Assembly: GCA_947179155.2 (NCBI GenBank)
Contig: OX359267.1
Location: 43,104,292-43,168,291, forward strand
Length of the DNA: 64,000 nucleotides
Reading direction: 5' to 3'
DNA from: Hedera helix
Taxonomy: Eukaryota > Streptophyta > Magnoliopsida > Apiales > Araliaceae
The translations under genes were made by a program, and so were the position numbers. Position 1 is the stretch's first letter. Every line of letters begins with the position of its first letter. Below are positions 49,925 through 61,900 of the stretch, in pieces. The notes beneath the pieces are model-generated. The model saw only the letters and a program-made list of their open reading frames with translations. It was not told the DNA's origin and did no database searches.

Positions 49925-50113
49925 TAGGGGTGTGCAAATCAATAAGGTACAAACGGTTTTTTATCGGAACCGGACATACCGAACCGAACGGTTCAGCAAA
50001 TTTAACGATCGGTACGGTACGGTAAAAAAAATTCGGTAAAAACCGATTTTTCGGGATAGGTACGGTATTTAGTTTTTAGCATTCGGCATGTGCCGGACCG
50101 AACCGAAATATAC
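49925..50113. mobile_element. Truncated hAT-like element with CGGTACGGT repeats
   Basis: It starts TAGGGGTGTGCAAATC, a common plant hAT terminus. Repeats of CGGTACGGTACGGT and ACCGAACCGAA follow. It stops at 50113, where an LTR begins, so its other half is probably outside the window. Confidence 0.6.
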
Positions 50114-51106
50114 TGTGACGACCCCAAATTCGGGTTCCATAACCTCGAGTTTGGTTCTCACTATTCAACACATTACTAACAATTAAATACATACATTGCA
50201 TTTAAATATCGCGGAATAATACATATTGGTTCCCTTACAAAAAGGTTACAATACCAGGGTCTATTAACCTTAACATAAACAGTTCCTATCATAAGGAATT
50301 ACAAAAGGTTTAACAACAGTAAACACAAATTTAAGCATCTAATTAGCATGCATAAACTAACTTAAGCTCTGGCATTTCCTTTTCCCTTATCCTTCATTGA
50401 GCAATCAGGATTATCTGAAAAATGGTTCATGATATAGCAAGAATGAGCAACTAGTTTGCTCAGCAAGTTTAGAACAATCATATAGATTTAATATATCATG
50501 AATAAATGGGAAATGTCATCAGTGATTCAACAATAGATATAACAATTGTGAATAAAACAGGATTCAAATTTTAATAAACAGAATATTTGAATCTTAAAAT
50601 GCTGAGTGGTCACTAAGGACCCTGAACTAACTAGGGTATAATAGAGTTTCCTCTGACCCTTTGAGTTGTTTGGTTTTCAAGGGGATCAGCCTATTCAACC
50701 CGCTGTATATGCATTACATTTAGTCACTGGCGCCCAAAGTCGGTTTCCCGACACAAAATCCCCTAATTTAGGGTTGTTCAATTCTCAGACTTAATATAAG
50801 AAATCCGCACCCAGCAATGGTTTGGATAAGCTTTTAAAAGTATTCAAGTATTGAATTTATAAACGTAATGTCTAGCTGAACTATTAGCTTTTGACATTTT
50901 TAATACAGTTCATGAATCAAGAACTAATAAGCTTCAAGTGCACTAAGTGCGATTTTATAAACAATATGGATGTGGGATAATTTTAAATAATTAAATCACT
51001 TCAAGCTTTGACAATAAATACAAGTATAGAAACTTGTTCAACAATAAATGAGTAGGGTTAGAGAACTTGCCTGTCTGCTCAGCTACAATAAATGTCTAGC
51101 TTTAAC
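50114..51106 (-). mobile_element. LTR fragment of an older Ty3/Gypsy element in reverse orientation
   Basis: On the minus strand this segment ends GGTCGTCACA at 50114, matching the GGGGGCGTCACA end of the chromovirus LTRs in this window. It is otherwise a different sequence. On the plus strand it begins TGTGACGACCCC. It is interrupted at 51106 by the younger chromovirus; the remainder should lie beyond that element. Confidence 0.65.
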
Positions 51107-51918
51107 TGTAAGACCCCGAATTTTATGAAATACAAAATTTAATTTTTCTTCATATATATTTTTTTTGAAACAGTAAGTGGTTAAATTAACAAAATTGAAA
51201 GTTAAGGATGTTATGTGCAAATTTTATTTTGTCGGACAATATTCGCTTTGTCGGGGAATATTCGTTTGGTCGGGGAATATTCGTGCCGTACGACGGCGCC
51301 GAAATAATAAATTATTGGTGAACCCCACAACGGAATATTTGTCGGATATAGAAAACGACAGAAGTAACCTTTTTAAATAAAAATAGTCAACGGAACTGTT
51401 AAAATACCGGTGATAAAAGAATAGTAGCATACGGTAGTTTATGGTATTTTCTGTAGCACACGGTACTCTACAGTAACACACGGTATTGCATAGTGTCTCA
51501 TATTATTGGTCTGATAATTGACACCGTAACTGTTACGCATCATTTCATCGATAATTGTCACTGCATAATATTTTATATTATCAATTCAATAATTGTTGTT
51601 ACACAGTATTTTGCATTATTGATTTAATAATTGTCATTACACTGTATTTTATATCATTGAGTCAATAATTGTTGTTGCACTGTTTTTAAAATTATTGAAC
51701 CTAATAATTGTCACAGTAACATATGCACAGTAATTCACATTATTGAATCAATAATTGTCATTACACAGTAACGTATGCTTTATTTTACATTATTGTTATC
51801 TCTATTATGATGTTATTTAAACAGTTGTATTTCATTAATTTATTGACTTGATATCTAAGAGCTAACTATACTGTATTTATAACAATTAGTCATAATAATT
51901 GAATTGATAAAGTTATTT

Positions 51919-52170
51919 GTTTATAATATAAAGTTAGGTGATTATTAGGTGATATGAAATGAATGGTGTAGATTAAAGTGTGAATTATTGTTGAATAATT
52001 GAATTGATTTGTTTATAATATAAAGTTAGGTGATTATTAGGTGATATGAAATGAATGGTGTAGATTAAAGTGTGAATTATTGTTGAATAATTAAATTGAT
52101 TTGTTTATAATATAAAGTTAGGTGATTATTAGGTGATATTAAATGAATGGTGTAGATTAAAGATAATATA
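51919..52170 (+). repeat. 92-bp tandem repeat, three copies, in U3 of the 5' LTR
   Basis: Units start at 51919, 52011 and 52103 with GTTTATAATATAAAGTTAGG. The 3' LTR has only two units (62898 and 62990). Repeats just upstream of a TATA box are often LTR enhancers. Confidence 0.9.
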
Positions 52171-52250
52171 ATATTTGAAATGGATGGTGTAGATTAAAAG
52201 ATGATCTTTAAATGAATGGTTTAGATTAAATGAATGATAAGATTTTTGGC

Positions 52251-52259
52251 TATAAATAG
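52251..52259 (+). promoter_or_regulatory. TATA box of the 5' LTR
   Basis: TATAAATAG in a GC-flanked context about 1.15 kb into the LTR. The same motif occurs at 63138–63146 in the 3' LTR. Confidence 0.7.
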
Positions 52260-52582
52260 AAGCCTTAACTTAAGGATTTTTCATAAACTTCCTTACTTGT
52301 TCTTTCTTTCTCTCTCTAAATACTTCTTGTGAAAGTTCTCTCTAAGTGTGCTTAAGTCATCTTGAGTATTTGTGAAGATCTATAAGTATACGTGTACTGT
52401 TCAAGTTAATCAACCTCATTTAAATCAATATCCAGTCACGTGTTGAGGTAAGGGATACCATCTTTTTCATCTTCCATTATTCAAACATACTATGGTAAGG
52501 GATTATTATTATTTGATTCTCGATAATAATATTGTTTCTTCCTTACTCATAAGACGTGCCTTTTATTTCCATGTATTAAATT

Positions 52583-52849
52583 GTGGGAATAACCTTACGG
52601 AGCGGATTGCCGCCTGTTGGTGAATAACCTTTCGTATTCATTCATTATTAATCTCTGAGAATAACCTTACGGAGCGGATTGCCGCCTGTTTGGTGAATAA
52701 CTCTTTGTACTCAAATTCTATTAAATTGTGGGAATAACCTTACGGAGCGGATTGCCGCCTGTTTGGTGAATAACTATTTGTACTCAAATTCTATTAAATT
52801 GTGGGAATAACCTTACGGAGCGGATTGCCGCCTGTTGGTGAATAACCCT
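52583..52849 (+). repeat. ~73-bp tandem repeat, four copies, in the 5' LTR
   Basis: Each unit carries GAATAACCTTACGGAGCGG and ATTGCCGCCTGTTTGGTG. The solo LTR has four diverged units (57424–57671). The 3' LTR shows three (63474–63662). Confidence 0.9.
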
Positions 52850-54046
52850 TTGTATTAATTTCCTTCACCTTTTGTTAATCAAACCTGCTACGGTAAGGGA
52901 TATTATTTTCTTTCATACTCCTAAATCGAAATTTATTATGGAACTATTGCTTCTATAATTCCTGAAAATATTATATGTTCCATAATAGTTGAACTTCATT
53001 ATTTCAACTGAACCTTCCTATTTACGTGAACCTTTCTATTGAATTGTAACCGTTATTCTGAACTGTGGATCTTGAATATCATTTTTAAATTTCACTCCAC
53101 ATCATGTTGACAATTTGGACATTATTTGAATCTGTACAAAGTAAACTTCCGATACTTATTGTTATCCTATTTCTTCTGTTCATCATTTATATCATTCTAA
53201 TCATCCAAAAATCAAGCTGTTGTGAATATCTGTGGTCGGGGGCACATATGTGATATATTTGTTGAACAGATGATAGGTTAAAGGCGATATAATAGGTTAA
53301 AGGCGATACATCTGTTCGGTGTCTTTTATGGCACGTGGCGAATGTTCTCTTTGGCCCGTAGTGCAAAGATGAACTGTTGTTTGGTATGATTATGACCAAA
53401 GGCTGAATCTGGTATAATCATGACCGTTGGTGCTATATTGAATATCTTTGGCCCGTAGTGCAAAGATGAACTGTTGATGTGCATGATTATGATCAGGAAC
53501 TGTGAATTTATATTATCATGACTAATGGTATTTCAGATAATAAAAGTTGATGATGTTTTTACGAAAAAGAGAAGCGAGTGGACATTATAGTCTGCATTAT
53601 TCTTCTAATAGATTGCTCATTCCGCTGCTATTATTGATCTGAACATTGTTTAAGAATTTAACTACAGTTTTTGATATAAACCTTGTAGTCTATTGTATTC
53701 TATCAAGAACTCAACTGTTGAAGGCTAATGATAATTTATTCGTCATTATCTTAGTCATGATATTTCTTACTGGGCTATTTGAGCTCACCCTTTCTTTTGT
53801 TCCATTGTTTTTCAACAGGAGATGAAAACATAACAGGGTCTAGCCGGGGAATGGAGTGAGGGTCCGAGGAATAGTTATCATAGTTTTCACGTTTTGTAAA
53901 ATAGTGTGGCAATAATAGTGAAGACTTAGTTGTGTATTATTATACACTGTATAGTTGTACGTTGTGCTTTGTTGTAATAATTTTGTTGTAGTCTTTTGAC
54001 GACTCAAGTTTGGGCTGTGTGGGCCCAGATTTGGGGGCGTCACAGT

Positions 54047-54058
54047 TGGCATCAGAGC
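54047..54058 (+). promoter_or_regulatory. Primer-binding site, initiator tRNA-Met type
   Basis: TGGCATCAGAGC lies two bases after the 5' LTR, matching the 3' end of plant initiator tRNA-Met with one difference from the common TGGTATCAGAGC. Confidence 0.9.
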
Positions 54059-54243
54059 TTAGGGATATGGTCTTTAATGGCGATCTGGGGTAGAACTAGG
54101 AGGGGAGAGACGAATAGAATCAGTCACTAGTGTGTCCTACCTAAAATAGATTTTATTATCTAATGAGTCGATTTGAATGTAGGAACATGAAGTGATGAGT
54201 CAGTTTATTTGAACTAACATTTATTTTGTGACCACAGTTAAGT

Positions 54244-55833
54244 ATGACATCTGAAAATCAAGAGGTTAACTATGAAATACCCGAAGCAAATGTAGCCGAG
54301 AATCAAGAGGCCCCAAACAATCCTCCTGCCAACTCAGGAAATAATGTTCCTGATAACATGATGAACGATGGATTCTTTAGGAATTTCATGCAGTTCATAC
54401 AGAATCAAGGAAGAGGAAATCCAGTCAATAATAACGGTAGAAACGCTGGCAATTTGAGGATGGTCACTGTTAAGCAATTTAAAGAATTAGGACCACCTGA
54501 ATTCCACGGGAAGCCTGACCCACTCAAAGCGGAGGCATGGCTAAAGCAGACGACAAAAATACTTGATGTCTTACAATGCGCTGATGATCAGAAGGTGTCA
54601 TTTGCCACTTTTATGTTACGAGGTGAGGCGGACCATTGGTGGGAAGCGGTAAAACGTATCCAACCTTCAGCACTCGAAATGTCTTGGACAGAATTCGAAG
54701 AACTGTTTAACGAGAAGTATTTCCCAGAAAGCATCCGCCATATGAAAGAGGTGGAATTCATTAAGCTGGAGCAGGGAAACATGACAGTCTCCCAATATGA
54801 AGCCAAGTTTGCAGAGTTATCTCGTTTTGCCACCCATCTTGTGGATGACGAAGCACGAATGAGTCGGATGTTCCTAAGAGGTTTGAGATTCAAAATTCGT
54901 CAACAACTTAGCTCTCATAAATTTAGTTTGTATTCAGATGTTGTAGATAGGGCTCAAAGGGTGGAGCAAACAGATGAAACATTGCAGCCAAGAGTTAATG
55001 ATCAGCATAGAGAAAGGAGTGACAACAACCACAGGAACGAGAACCATCGAGGAGGTAACCAACACTTCGGTGGTAATTCCATACCAAATAACAGAAGAGG
55101 AGAATCTAGTGGGAACAATTTCAAAAGAAAGAGATTCCATAATAATTATGGAAGGGCACCAGCACCAGTACCAACACCAGCACCGACCCCAGTTTCAAGG
55201 GGAGAAGATCGACCACCAGTGAGATGCTATAGGTGTGGTCAGGAAGGTCACATCAGCCCAAACTGTACACTGCAGTCCAAAAAGTGCTACAGTTGTGGGA
55301 AAGAGGGTCATCTTGCGCGGTTTTGTCCTGCCACAAAATCAAGTCCAGCTGCAATGATGATACCAAAAGCTAGCGCGGATAAGGGAAAATCTGTAGTTCA
55401 AGGGAGAGCTTTTGTTGTGACATCCCAAATGGCGCGAAACTCGAACGAGGTGATAACCGGTAAGCTATTCATAAATTCTCGTGAAGTCTACGCTTTGTTA
55501 GATACTGGCTCTACCCATTCTTTTATCTCACCTGCATGTGCTCAGCGTTTAAACTTAACTCCTGAAAACTTGGACTTTGACTTATCAGTTGAAACCCCAT
55601 TAGGAGAAATGACCATTACATCTACTGTCTATAAATCTTGCCTAGTTCAAATCAACAACCTCACATTACCTGTTGACCTTATTTCTTTGGAGATGCGTGA
55701 ATTTGATGTGATTTTAGGAATTGATTGGTTGACTAGCCATCATGCTAAAATTGATTGTTTTCATAAGATTATTAGTTTTCATATTCCTAATCAACCTGTC
55801 ATGCAAATTCAAGCAACTAAACCATTGATGTAA
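54244..55833 (+). CDS. Chromovirus gag–protease, cut short by the solo LTR
   Basis: A continuous frame from ATG 54244. The gag core (MVTVKQF…PPEFHGKPDP…AEAWL and DHWWEAV) is followed by a basic Asn/Arg-rich linker. Two zinc knuckles of CX2CX4HX4C form lie at 55224–55265 and 55285–55326. The aspartic protease follows, with the D-T-G-S-T-H-S-F active-site motif at 55501 and the flap-distal ILGIDWL near 55712. The frame reaches the solo LTR at 55829 and stops at TAA 55831–55833, inside the inserted LTR. So the last codon and stop come from the insertion. About 528 codons belong to the element. Confidence 0.92.
   Translation: MTSENQEVNYEIPEANVAENQEAPNNPPANSGNNVPDNMMNDGFFRNFMQFIQNQGRGNPVNNNGRNAGNLRMVTVKQFKELGPPEFHGKPDPLKAEAWLKQTTKILDVLQCADDQKVSFATFMLRGEADHWWEAVKRIQPSALEMSWTEFEELFNEKYFPESIRHMKEVEFIKLEQGNMTVSQYEAKFAELSRFATHLVDDEARMSRMFLRGLRFKIRQQLSSHKFSLYSDVVDRAQRVEQTDETLQPRVNDQHRERSDNNHRNENHRGGNQHFGGNSIPNNRRGESSGNNFKRKRFHNNYGRAPAPVPTPAPTPVSRGEDRPPVRCYRCGQEGHISPNCTLQSKKCYSCGKEGHLARFCPATKSSPAAMMIPKASADKGKSVVQGRAFVVTSQMARNSNEVITGKLFINSREVYALLDTGSTHSFISPACAQRLNLTPENLDFDLSVETPLGEMTITSTVYKSCLVQINNLTLPVDLISLEMREFDVILGIDWLTSHHAKIDCFHKIISFHIPNQPVMQIQATKPLM
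55824..55828 (+). other. Left target-site duplication of the solo LTR (ATTGA)
   Basis: ATTGA immediately precedes TGTAAGACCCCG; an identical copy follows the LTR at 59024–59028. Confidence 0.95.
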
Positions 55834-56527
55834 GACCCCGAATTTTATGAAATATAAAATTTAATTTTTCTTCGTATATATTTGAACAGTAAATGGTTAA
55901 ATTGACAAAATTGAAAGTTAAGGATGTTATGTGCAAATTTTATTTTGTCGGACAATATTCGCTTTGTCGGGGAATATTCGTTTGGTCGGGGAATATTCGT
56001 GTCGTACGACGGCGCCGAAATAACAAATTATTGGTGGACCCCACAATGGAATATTTGTCGGATATAGAAAACGACAGAAGTAACCTTTTTAAATAAAAAT
56101 AGTCAACGGTGTTAACTGTTAAAATACCGGTAATAAAAGAATAGTAGCATACGGTAATTTATGGTATTTTTCTGTAGCACACGGTATTGCACAGTGTCTC
56201 ATATTATTGGTCTGATAATTGACATCGTAACTGTTGCGCATCATTTCATCAATAATTATCACTGCATAATATTTTATGTTATCAATTCAATAATTGTTGC
56301 TACACAGTATTTTGCATTATTGTTACTACACGACATGTTGCATTATTAAACCAATAATTGCCACAGTAACAAATGCATAGTAATTCATATTATTGATCTG
56401 ATAATCGACACAGTAGTCGTTGCATTATTTTGAATTATCGTTATCACTGTGGTAGAATTATTTTAGTTGTCATATTACTAATTGGTATTTTTGCTTTATT
56501 AAAGAAAAAAAAATTATTATTATTTTT

Positions 56528-56665
56528 CAAAAATTACTATTCACTACCGGAGTTTACTATTCATTCCCGGAAAAGGTACTATTCACTGACGGAAGTTACT
56601 GTTCATCTCGGGAAAGTCACTGTTCATCTGCCGACAGAAGTTACTGTTCATTACTGTTCACTTTT
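56528..56665 (+). repeat. TTACTGTTCA-type short repeats in the solo LTR
   Basis: Variants of (T/A)TACT(A/G)TTCA(C/T) recur about eight times with CCGGA or ACGGAAG spacers, absent from the outer LTRs. Confidence 0.8.
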
Positions 56666-56787
56666 TGAAAATTTTAAAATTACTGTGCAAAGTTACTGTG
56701 CAAGTATTGAAAATTTTTAAAACGTTTGCGCAGCCTCGGCTGAAAAAAATTTCAGCCACCTACCACGCATAGTAACTTCTTTTCTTC

Positions 56788-56796
56788 TATAAATAG
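56788..56796 (+). promoter_or_regulatory. TATA box of the solo LTR
   Basis: TATAAATAG, followed by sequence with a leader-like composition. Transcription from here would run toward the pol segment. Confidence 0.6.
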
Positions 56797-58910
56797 CTTG
56801 CTCAGCTGAATAGAAAAATCACACCTAAAACATAGAATTTTTCTATAAGAATTTTATGAGTTTTCTCTGAGAATAGTAAGGTTATTTTGAGAGTTTGAAA
56901 GCCAAAAGGAGTGCAGGAATTTTTCAAGTAAGTCTTTTATAAAAGAGTAGTAATTTTATAAATTCCTATTTTTCACGGTATTCACAAATCTTCCTTTAGA
57001 AGACTCTTCTATTAGAAGATTCATTTTTAAAAGCTTTCTTTGGAAGATTTATTTTGAAATATTATTTTAAAAACTATTCTAAAGTTATTATATTATACTA
57101 CAAAAATTATGTTAAATATATATAATTTTGATAGTTCATAATATACGAGTTATCATACACTTTGAAATTTATATGTGGTAATTACTAATTTATATTATAA
57201 ATATATAGGTTGATCAACCTCATTTAAAACAATATCCAGTCACGTGTTAAGGTAAGGAATATCATTATTTTCACACTCTTAAATTTATTACGATAAGGAG
57301 TATCACTCTTTTCATCATCATAAATGGATATTATTTTCTTTCTTACTTGAAGGGATTATCATTCTTTGATTCTCGAAAATAATATCGTTTCTTTCTTGTG
57401 CCATTTATTTCCATGTATTAAATTGTGGGAATAACCTTCGGCGCGGTTTACCGCCTGTTGGTGAATAACCTTTTGTATTCATTCCTTATTAATCTTTGAG
57501 AATAACCTTACGGTGCGGATTATCGCCTGTTTGGTGAATAACTCTTCGTATTCAAATTGATGGGAATAACCTTATGGTGCGGATTATCGCCTGTTTGGTG
57601 AATAACTCTTCGTATTTAAATTGATGGGAATAACCTTACGGCGCGGATTACCGCCTGTTGGTGAATAACCCTTTTTATTTGTCTCGTGTGGAAATAATTT
57701 GTCTACACGAATTATCACATGACACTTTTATTCCATATTCGTAAGTGATATCATTTTCCTTTATACTCATAAGGGATACCATCTTTTTCATCTTCCATTA
57801 TTCAAACTTACTATGGTAAGGGATATTAATTCCCTTCACCTTTTGTTAATCAAACCTGTTACGGTAAGGGATATTATTTTCTTTCATACACTTAAATCGA
57901 AACTTATTATGGAACTATTGCTTCTATAATTCCTGAAAATATTATATGTTCCATAATAGTTGAATTTCATTATTTCAACTGAACCTTCCTATTTTCTGAA
58001 CATTTCTATTGAACTGTAATCGTTATTCTGAACTGTGGAGCTTGAATATCATTTTTAAATTTCACTTCACATCATGTTGGCAATTTGGACATTATTTGAA
58101 TCTGCACAAAGTAAACTTCCGATACTTATTGTTTATCCTGTTCTTCTGTTCATCATTTGTATCACTGTTATTTATATTAATCATCAAGAATCAAGCTGTT
58201 GTGAATATCTGTGGTCGGGGGCACAGATGTGATATATTTGTTGAACAGATGATAGGTTAAAGGCGATTTACTAGGTTAAAGGCGATACATCTGTTCGGTG
58301 TCTTTTATGGCACGTGGTGAATGTTCTCTTTGGCCCGTAGTGCAAAGATGAACTGTTGGTTGGTATGATTATGACCAAAGGCTGAATCTGGTATAATCAT
58401 GACCGTTGGTGTTATATTGAATGTCTTTGGCCCGTAGTGCAAAGATGAACTGTTAATCTGCATGATTATGACCAGGAACTGTGAAGTTGTATTATCTTGA
58501 CTAATGGTATTTCAGATGATAAAAGTTGATGATATTTTTACTAAAAAGAGAAGCGAGTGGACATTATAGTCTGCATTATTCTTCTAATAGATTGCTCATT
58601 CCGCTGCTATTATTGATCTGAACATTGTTTAAGAATTTAACTACAGTTTTTGATATAAACCTTGTAGTCTATTGTATTCTATCAAGAACTCAACTGTTGA
58701 AGGCTAATGATAATTTATTCGTCATTATCTTAGTCATGATATTTCTTACTGGGCTATTTGAGCTCACCCTTTCTTTTGTTCCATTGTTTTTCAACAGGAG
58801 ATGAAAACGTAACGGGGTCTAGCCGGGGGATGGAGTGAGAGTCCGAGGAATAGCTATCCTAGTCTTCATGTGTTGTAAAATAGTGTGGCAATAATAGTGA
58901 AGACTTAGTT

Positions 58911-61900
58911 GTGTATTATTATACACTGTATTGTTGTACGTTGTGCTTTGTTGTAATAATTTTGTTGCAGTCTTTTGACGACTCAAGTTTGGGCTGTGTG
59001 GGCCTAGATTTGGGGGCGTCACAATTGAAATCTATAACTGTTATTTCTAGCCATAAAGCCATTCGTTTATTGAAAAACGGATGTCAAGCCTTTTTAGCTC
59101 ATGTCACTGATTTGAACAAAAATACGTCAAACTTAAATGATATTCCCATTGTTAATGAGTTTCCTGACGTTTTTCCTGAAGAACTTCCTGGCTTACCCCC
59201 AAACCGTGAAATTGATTTTTATATTGATCTTGAACCCGGTACCAAGCCCATTTCCAAAGCTCCCTACCGAATGGCTCCCATTGAACTTCAAGAGTTAAAA
59301 GTCCAACTACAGGAATTGTTGGATACCGGTTTCATTCGCCCGAGTGCATCACCTTGGGGTGCTCCTGTTCTATTTGTGAAGAAGAAAGACGGGAGTATGA
59401 GATTGTGCATTGACTACCGAGAATTGAACCATGTCACCATCAAGAACAGGTACCCGTTACCTCGGATTGATGACATGTTTGATCAATTGCAAGGCGCTCA
59501 ACATTTCTCAAAGATTGATCTCCGTTCTGGATATCATCAGTTAAAGGTTAAAGCTGAGGACATTCCAAAGACTGCTTTCAGAACTCGTTATGGGCATTAT
59601 GAGTTCTTAGTCATGCCTTTTGGACTAACTAATGCTCCTGCAGCTTTCATGGACATGATGAACCGGATATTCAAGGAACATTTGGATCATTTTGTGGTTG
59701 TCTTTATTGATGACATCCTCATATACTCCAAGAGTCGCGAGGATCATGAACAACACCTGAGATTGATACTACAAAAGCTCCGTGAAAACAAATTATATGC
59801 CAAGTTGAAGAAATGTGAGTTCTGGCTTGAGGAGGTCGCGTTTCTTGGGCATGTGATTTCTAGTCAAGGAATATCAGTCGATCCTGCGAAGATTGAAACG
59901 GTACTAAATTGGGAACAACCCAAAACAGTAACCGAAGTCCGAAGTTTTCTGGGTCTAGCTGGTTATTATCGGAGATTCGTAGAAGGATTTTCTCGAATCG
60001 CCACTCCATTAACGCAGCTTACTCGGAAAAGCACAAAATTCATATGGAGCGAGGAATGCGAGAAAAGTTTCCAAGAACTCAAGAAGAGACTGGTTTCAGC
60101 TCCTGTTCTGACCATACCATCAGGATCAGGAGAATTTGTTATCTACAGCGATGCTTCTGGCAAAGGTCTAGGCTGTGTCCTTATGCAACATGGAAAGGTT
60201 ATAGCCTACGCCTCTCGACAACTCAAAGATTATGAGAAAAATTATCCTACTCATGATCTAGAGTTGGCAGCAGTCGTTTTCGCGTTGAAGATCTGGAGAC
60301 ACTACTTGTACGGAGAAAAAGTGGATATCTATACGGATCATAAAAGTCTCAAGTATTTCTTCACCCAGAAGGAACTCAACATGCGACAACGACGTTGGCT
60401 TGAGCTGTTAAAAGATTATGACCACACAATCCAGTATCACCCGGGAAAGGCGAACGTTGTAGCTGACGCTTTGAGCAGAAAATCTTATGCAAGTACAAGT
60501 GCACTGCTGACAACACAAAAGTGTATTTTGTACGACTTGCAAAAGATGGAGATAGAGCTAAAGACACCAGGGACCCACTCGAAGATTGCTCACGTGCGAG
60601 TAGAACCAACTTTAATCGATAAAATTAAAGCTGCTCAAGCTACCGATCCGGAACTGATAAACATGATAAAGAAAGTACAAGAAGGTGCCATTCCCGAAGC
60701 AAGAATCGACGAGAAAGGAATACTTCGAGTCAACTCTCGACTCTGTGTTCCTAACGATCCTGAATTAAAGCATAAAATCATGATGGAGGCACACAACACG
60801 CCGTTTGCAATCCACCCAGGAGGTACCAAGATGTATCGAGATCTTCGACATACATTTTGGTGGAACAATATGAAAAGAGAGATTGCGGAGTTTATCTCAA
60901 GGTGCCTAACTTGTCAACGTGTCAAGGCAGAACATCAAGTTCCTAAAGGTCCATTACAATCACTTGAAGTTCCCGAATGGAAGTGGGAACACATCAATAT
61001 GGACTTCGTGACGGGTCTTCCAAAAGTTTCTCAAGGCTTAGATGCAATTTGGGTGATCGTAGATAGATTGACCAAATCTGCTCATTTCTTGCCTATACGA
61101 GAAAAATTTTCACTTGAACGTCTTGCCGGTATGTACATAAATGAGATCGTGAGATTGCATGGCATGCCAGTTTCCATAGTTTCTGATCGGGATCCTAGAT
61201 TCACTTCACGCTTTTGGATCAGTCTACAAAAAGCTATGGGCACTGAACTACGTTTTAGTTCTGCATACCATCCTCAAACGGACGGACAATCGGAAAGGAC
61301 GATCCAGACCCTCGAAGATCTTTTGAGACTTTGTGTATTAGACTTCAAAGGAAGTTGGGATAAGTACTTGCCGTTGGTGGAATTTTCTTACAACAACAGT
61401 TACCAAGCAAGCATAGGCATGGCTCCATTCGAGGCATTGTATGGAAGGAAGTGTCGCTCTCCAATATGTTGGAATGAGGTAGGAGAAGCAAAATTGTTGG
61501 GACCCGAGTTGGTACGCTTGACGACCGAAAAGATCCAAATGATCCGACAACGAATACAGACCGCACAAGAACGACAAAAGAGTTATGCTGATCTTCATCG
61601 GAGAGACGAAAGTTTCAACGTCGGAGATCATGTATTCTTACGTGTTTCTCCATGGAAAGGGGTTACGAGATTCGGAAAGAGAGGAAAGCTCAACCCTCGA
61701 TTTATTGGCCCATTTGAAATCCTCGATCGAATAGGAACCGTAGCCTACAGACTAGCCCTACCACCAAGTATGTCTCGCATCCATAACGTTTTTCACATAT
61801 CTATGTTACGTAAATATGTGAAGGACCCAAACCACGTCATTGAGTTAGAACCAGACGTTATAGCAGAGGATTTAACATACGAGGAGGTACCTGTTAAGAT

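Larger units (their letters stand above)
51107..54044 (+). repeat. 5' LTR of the chromovirus (2938 bp)
   Basis: It starts TGTAAGACCCCGAATTTTAT and ends GGGGGCGTCACA, directly followed by the primer-binding site. It contains a TATA box (52251) and two internal tandem repeat families described separately. Confidence 0.95.
55829..59023 (+). mobile_element. Solo LTR (3195 bp) of a related subfamily inserted between protease and reverse transcriptase
   Basis: It starts TGTAAGACCCCGAATTTTAT and ends GGGGGCGTCACA, like the flanking LTRs, with perfect 5-bp ATTGA duplications on both sides and no internal region. The first ~450 bp and the last ~1.3 kb closely match the outer LTR. The U3 middle (about 56440–57210) is different: it lacks the 92-bp repeats and has TTACTGTTCA repeats instead. 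It is a product of LTR–LTR recombination after insertion. Confidence 0.95.

Noticed and set aside
51177..51380. 67-codon frames repeated in each LTR (also at 55893 and 62156)
   Set aside because: They recur because the LTRs are copies; they contain no known domain and vary by substitutions without sign of coding constraint that I can judge by eye.
52583..52849. CRISPR-like regular repeats
   Set aside because: Units of ~73 bp are near-identical throughout with no unique spacers and lie in a plant retrotransposon LTR.
55829..59023. A second full-length retrotransposon nested in the first
   Set aside because: No primer-binding site, coding region or second LTR lies between the two ATTGA copies; it is a single LTR.
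59909..61631. Several 70–110-codon frames overlapping pol in other frames
   Set aside because: Shadows of the long RT–integrase frame.
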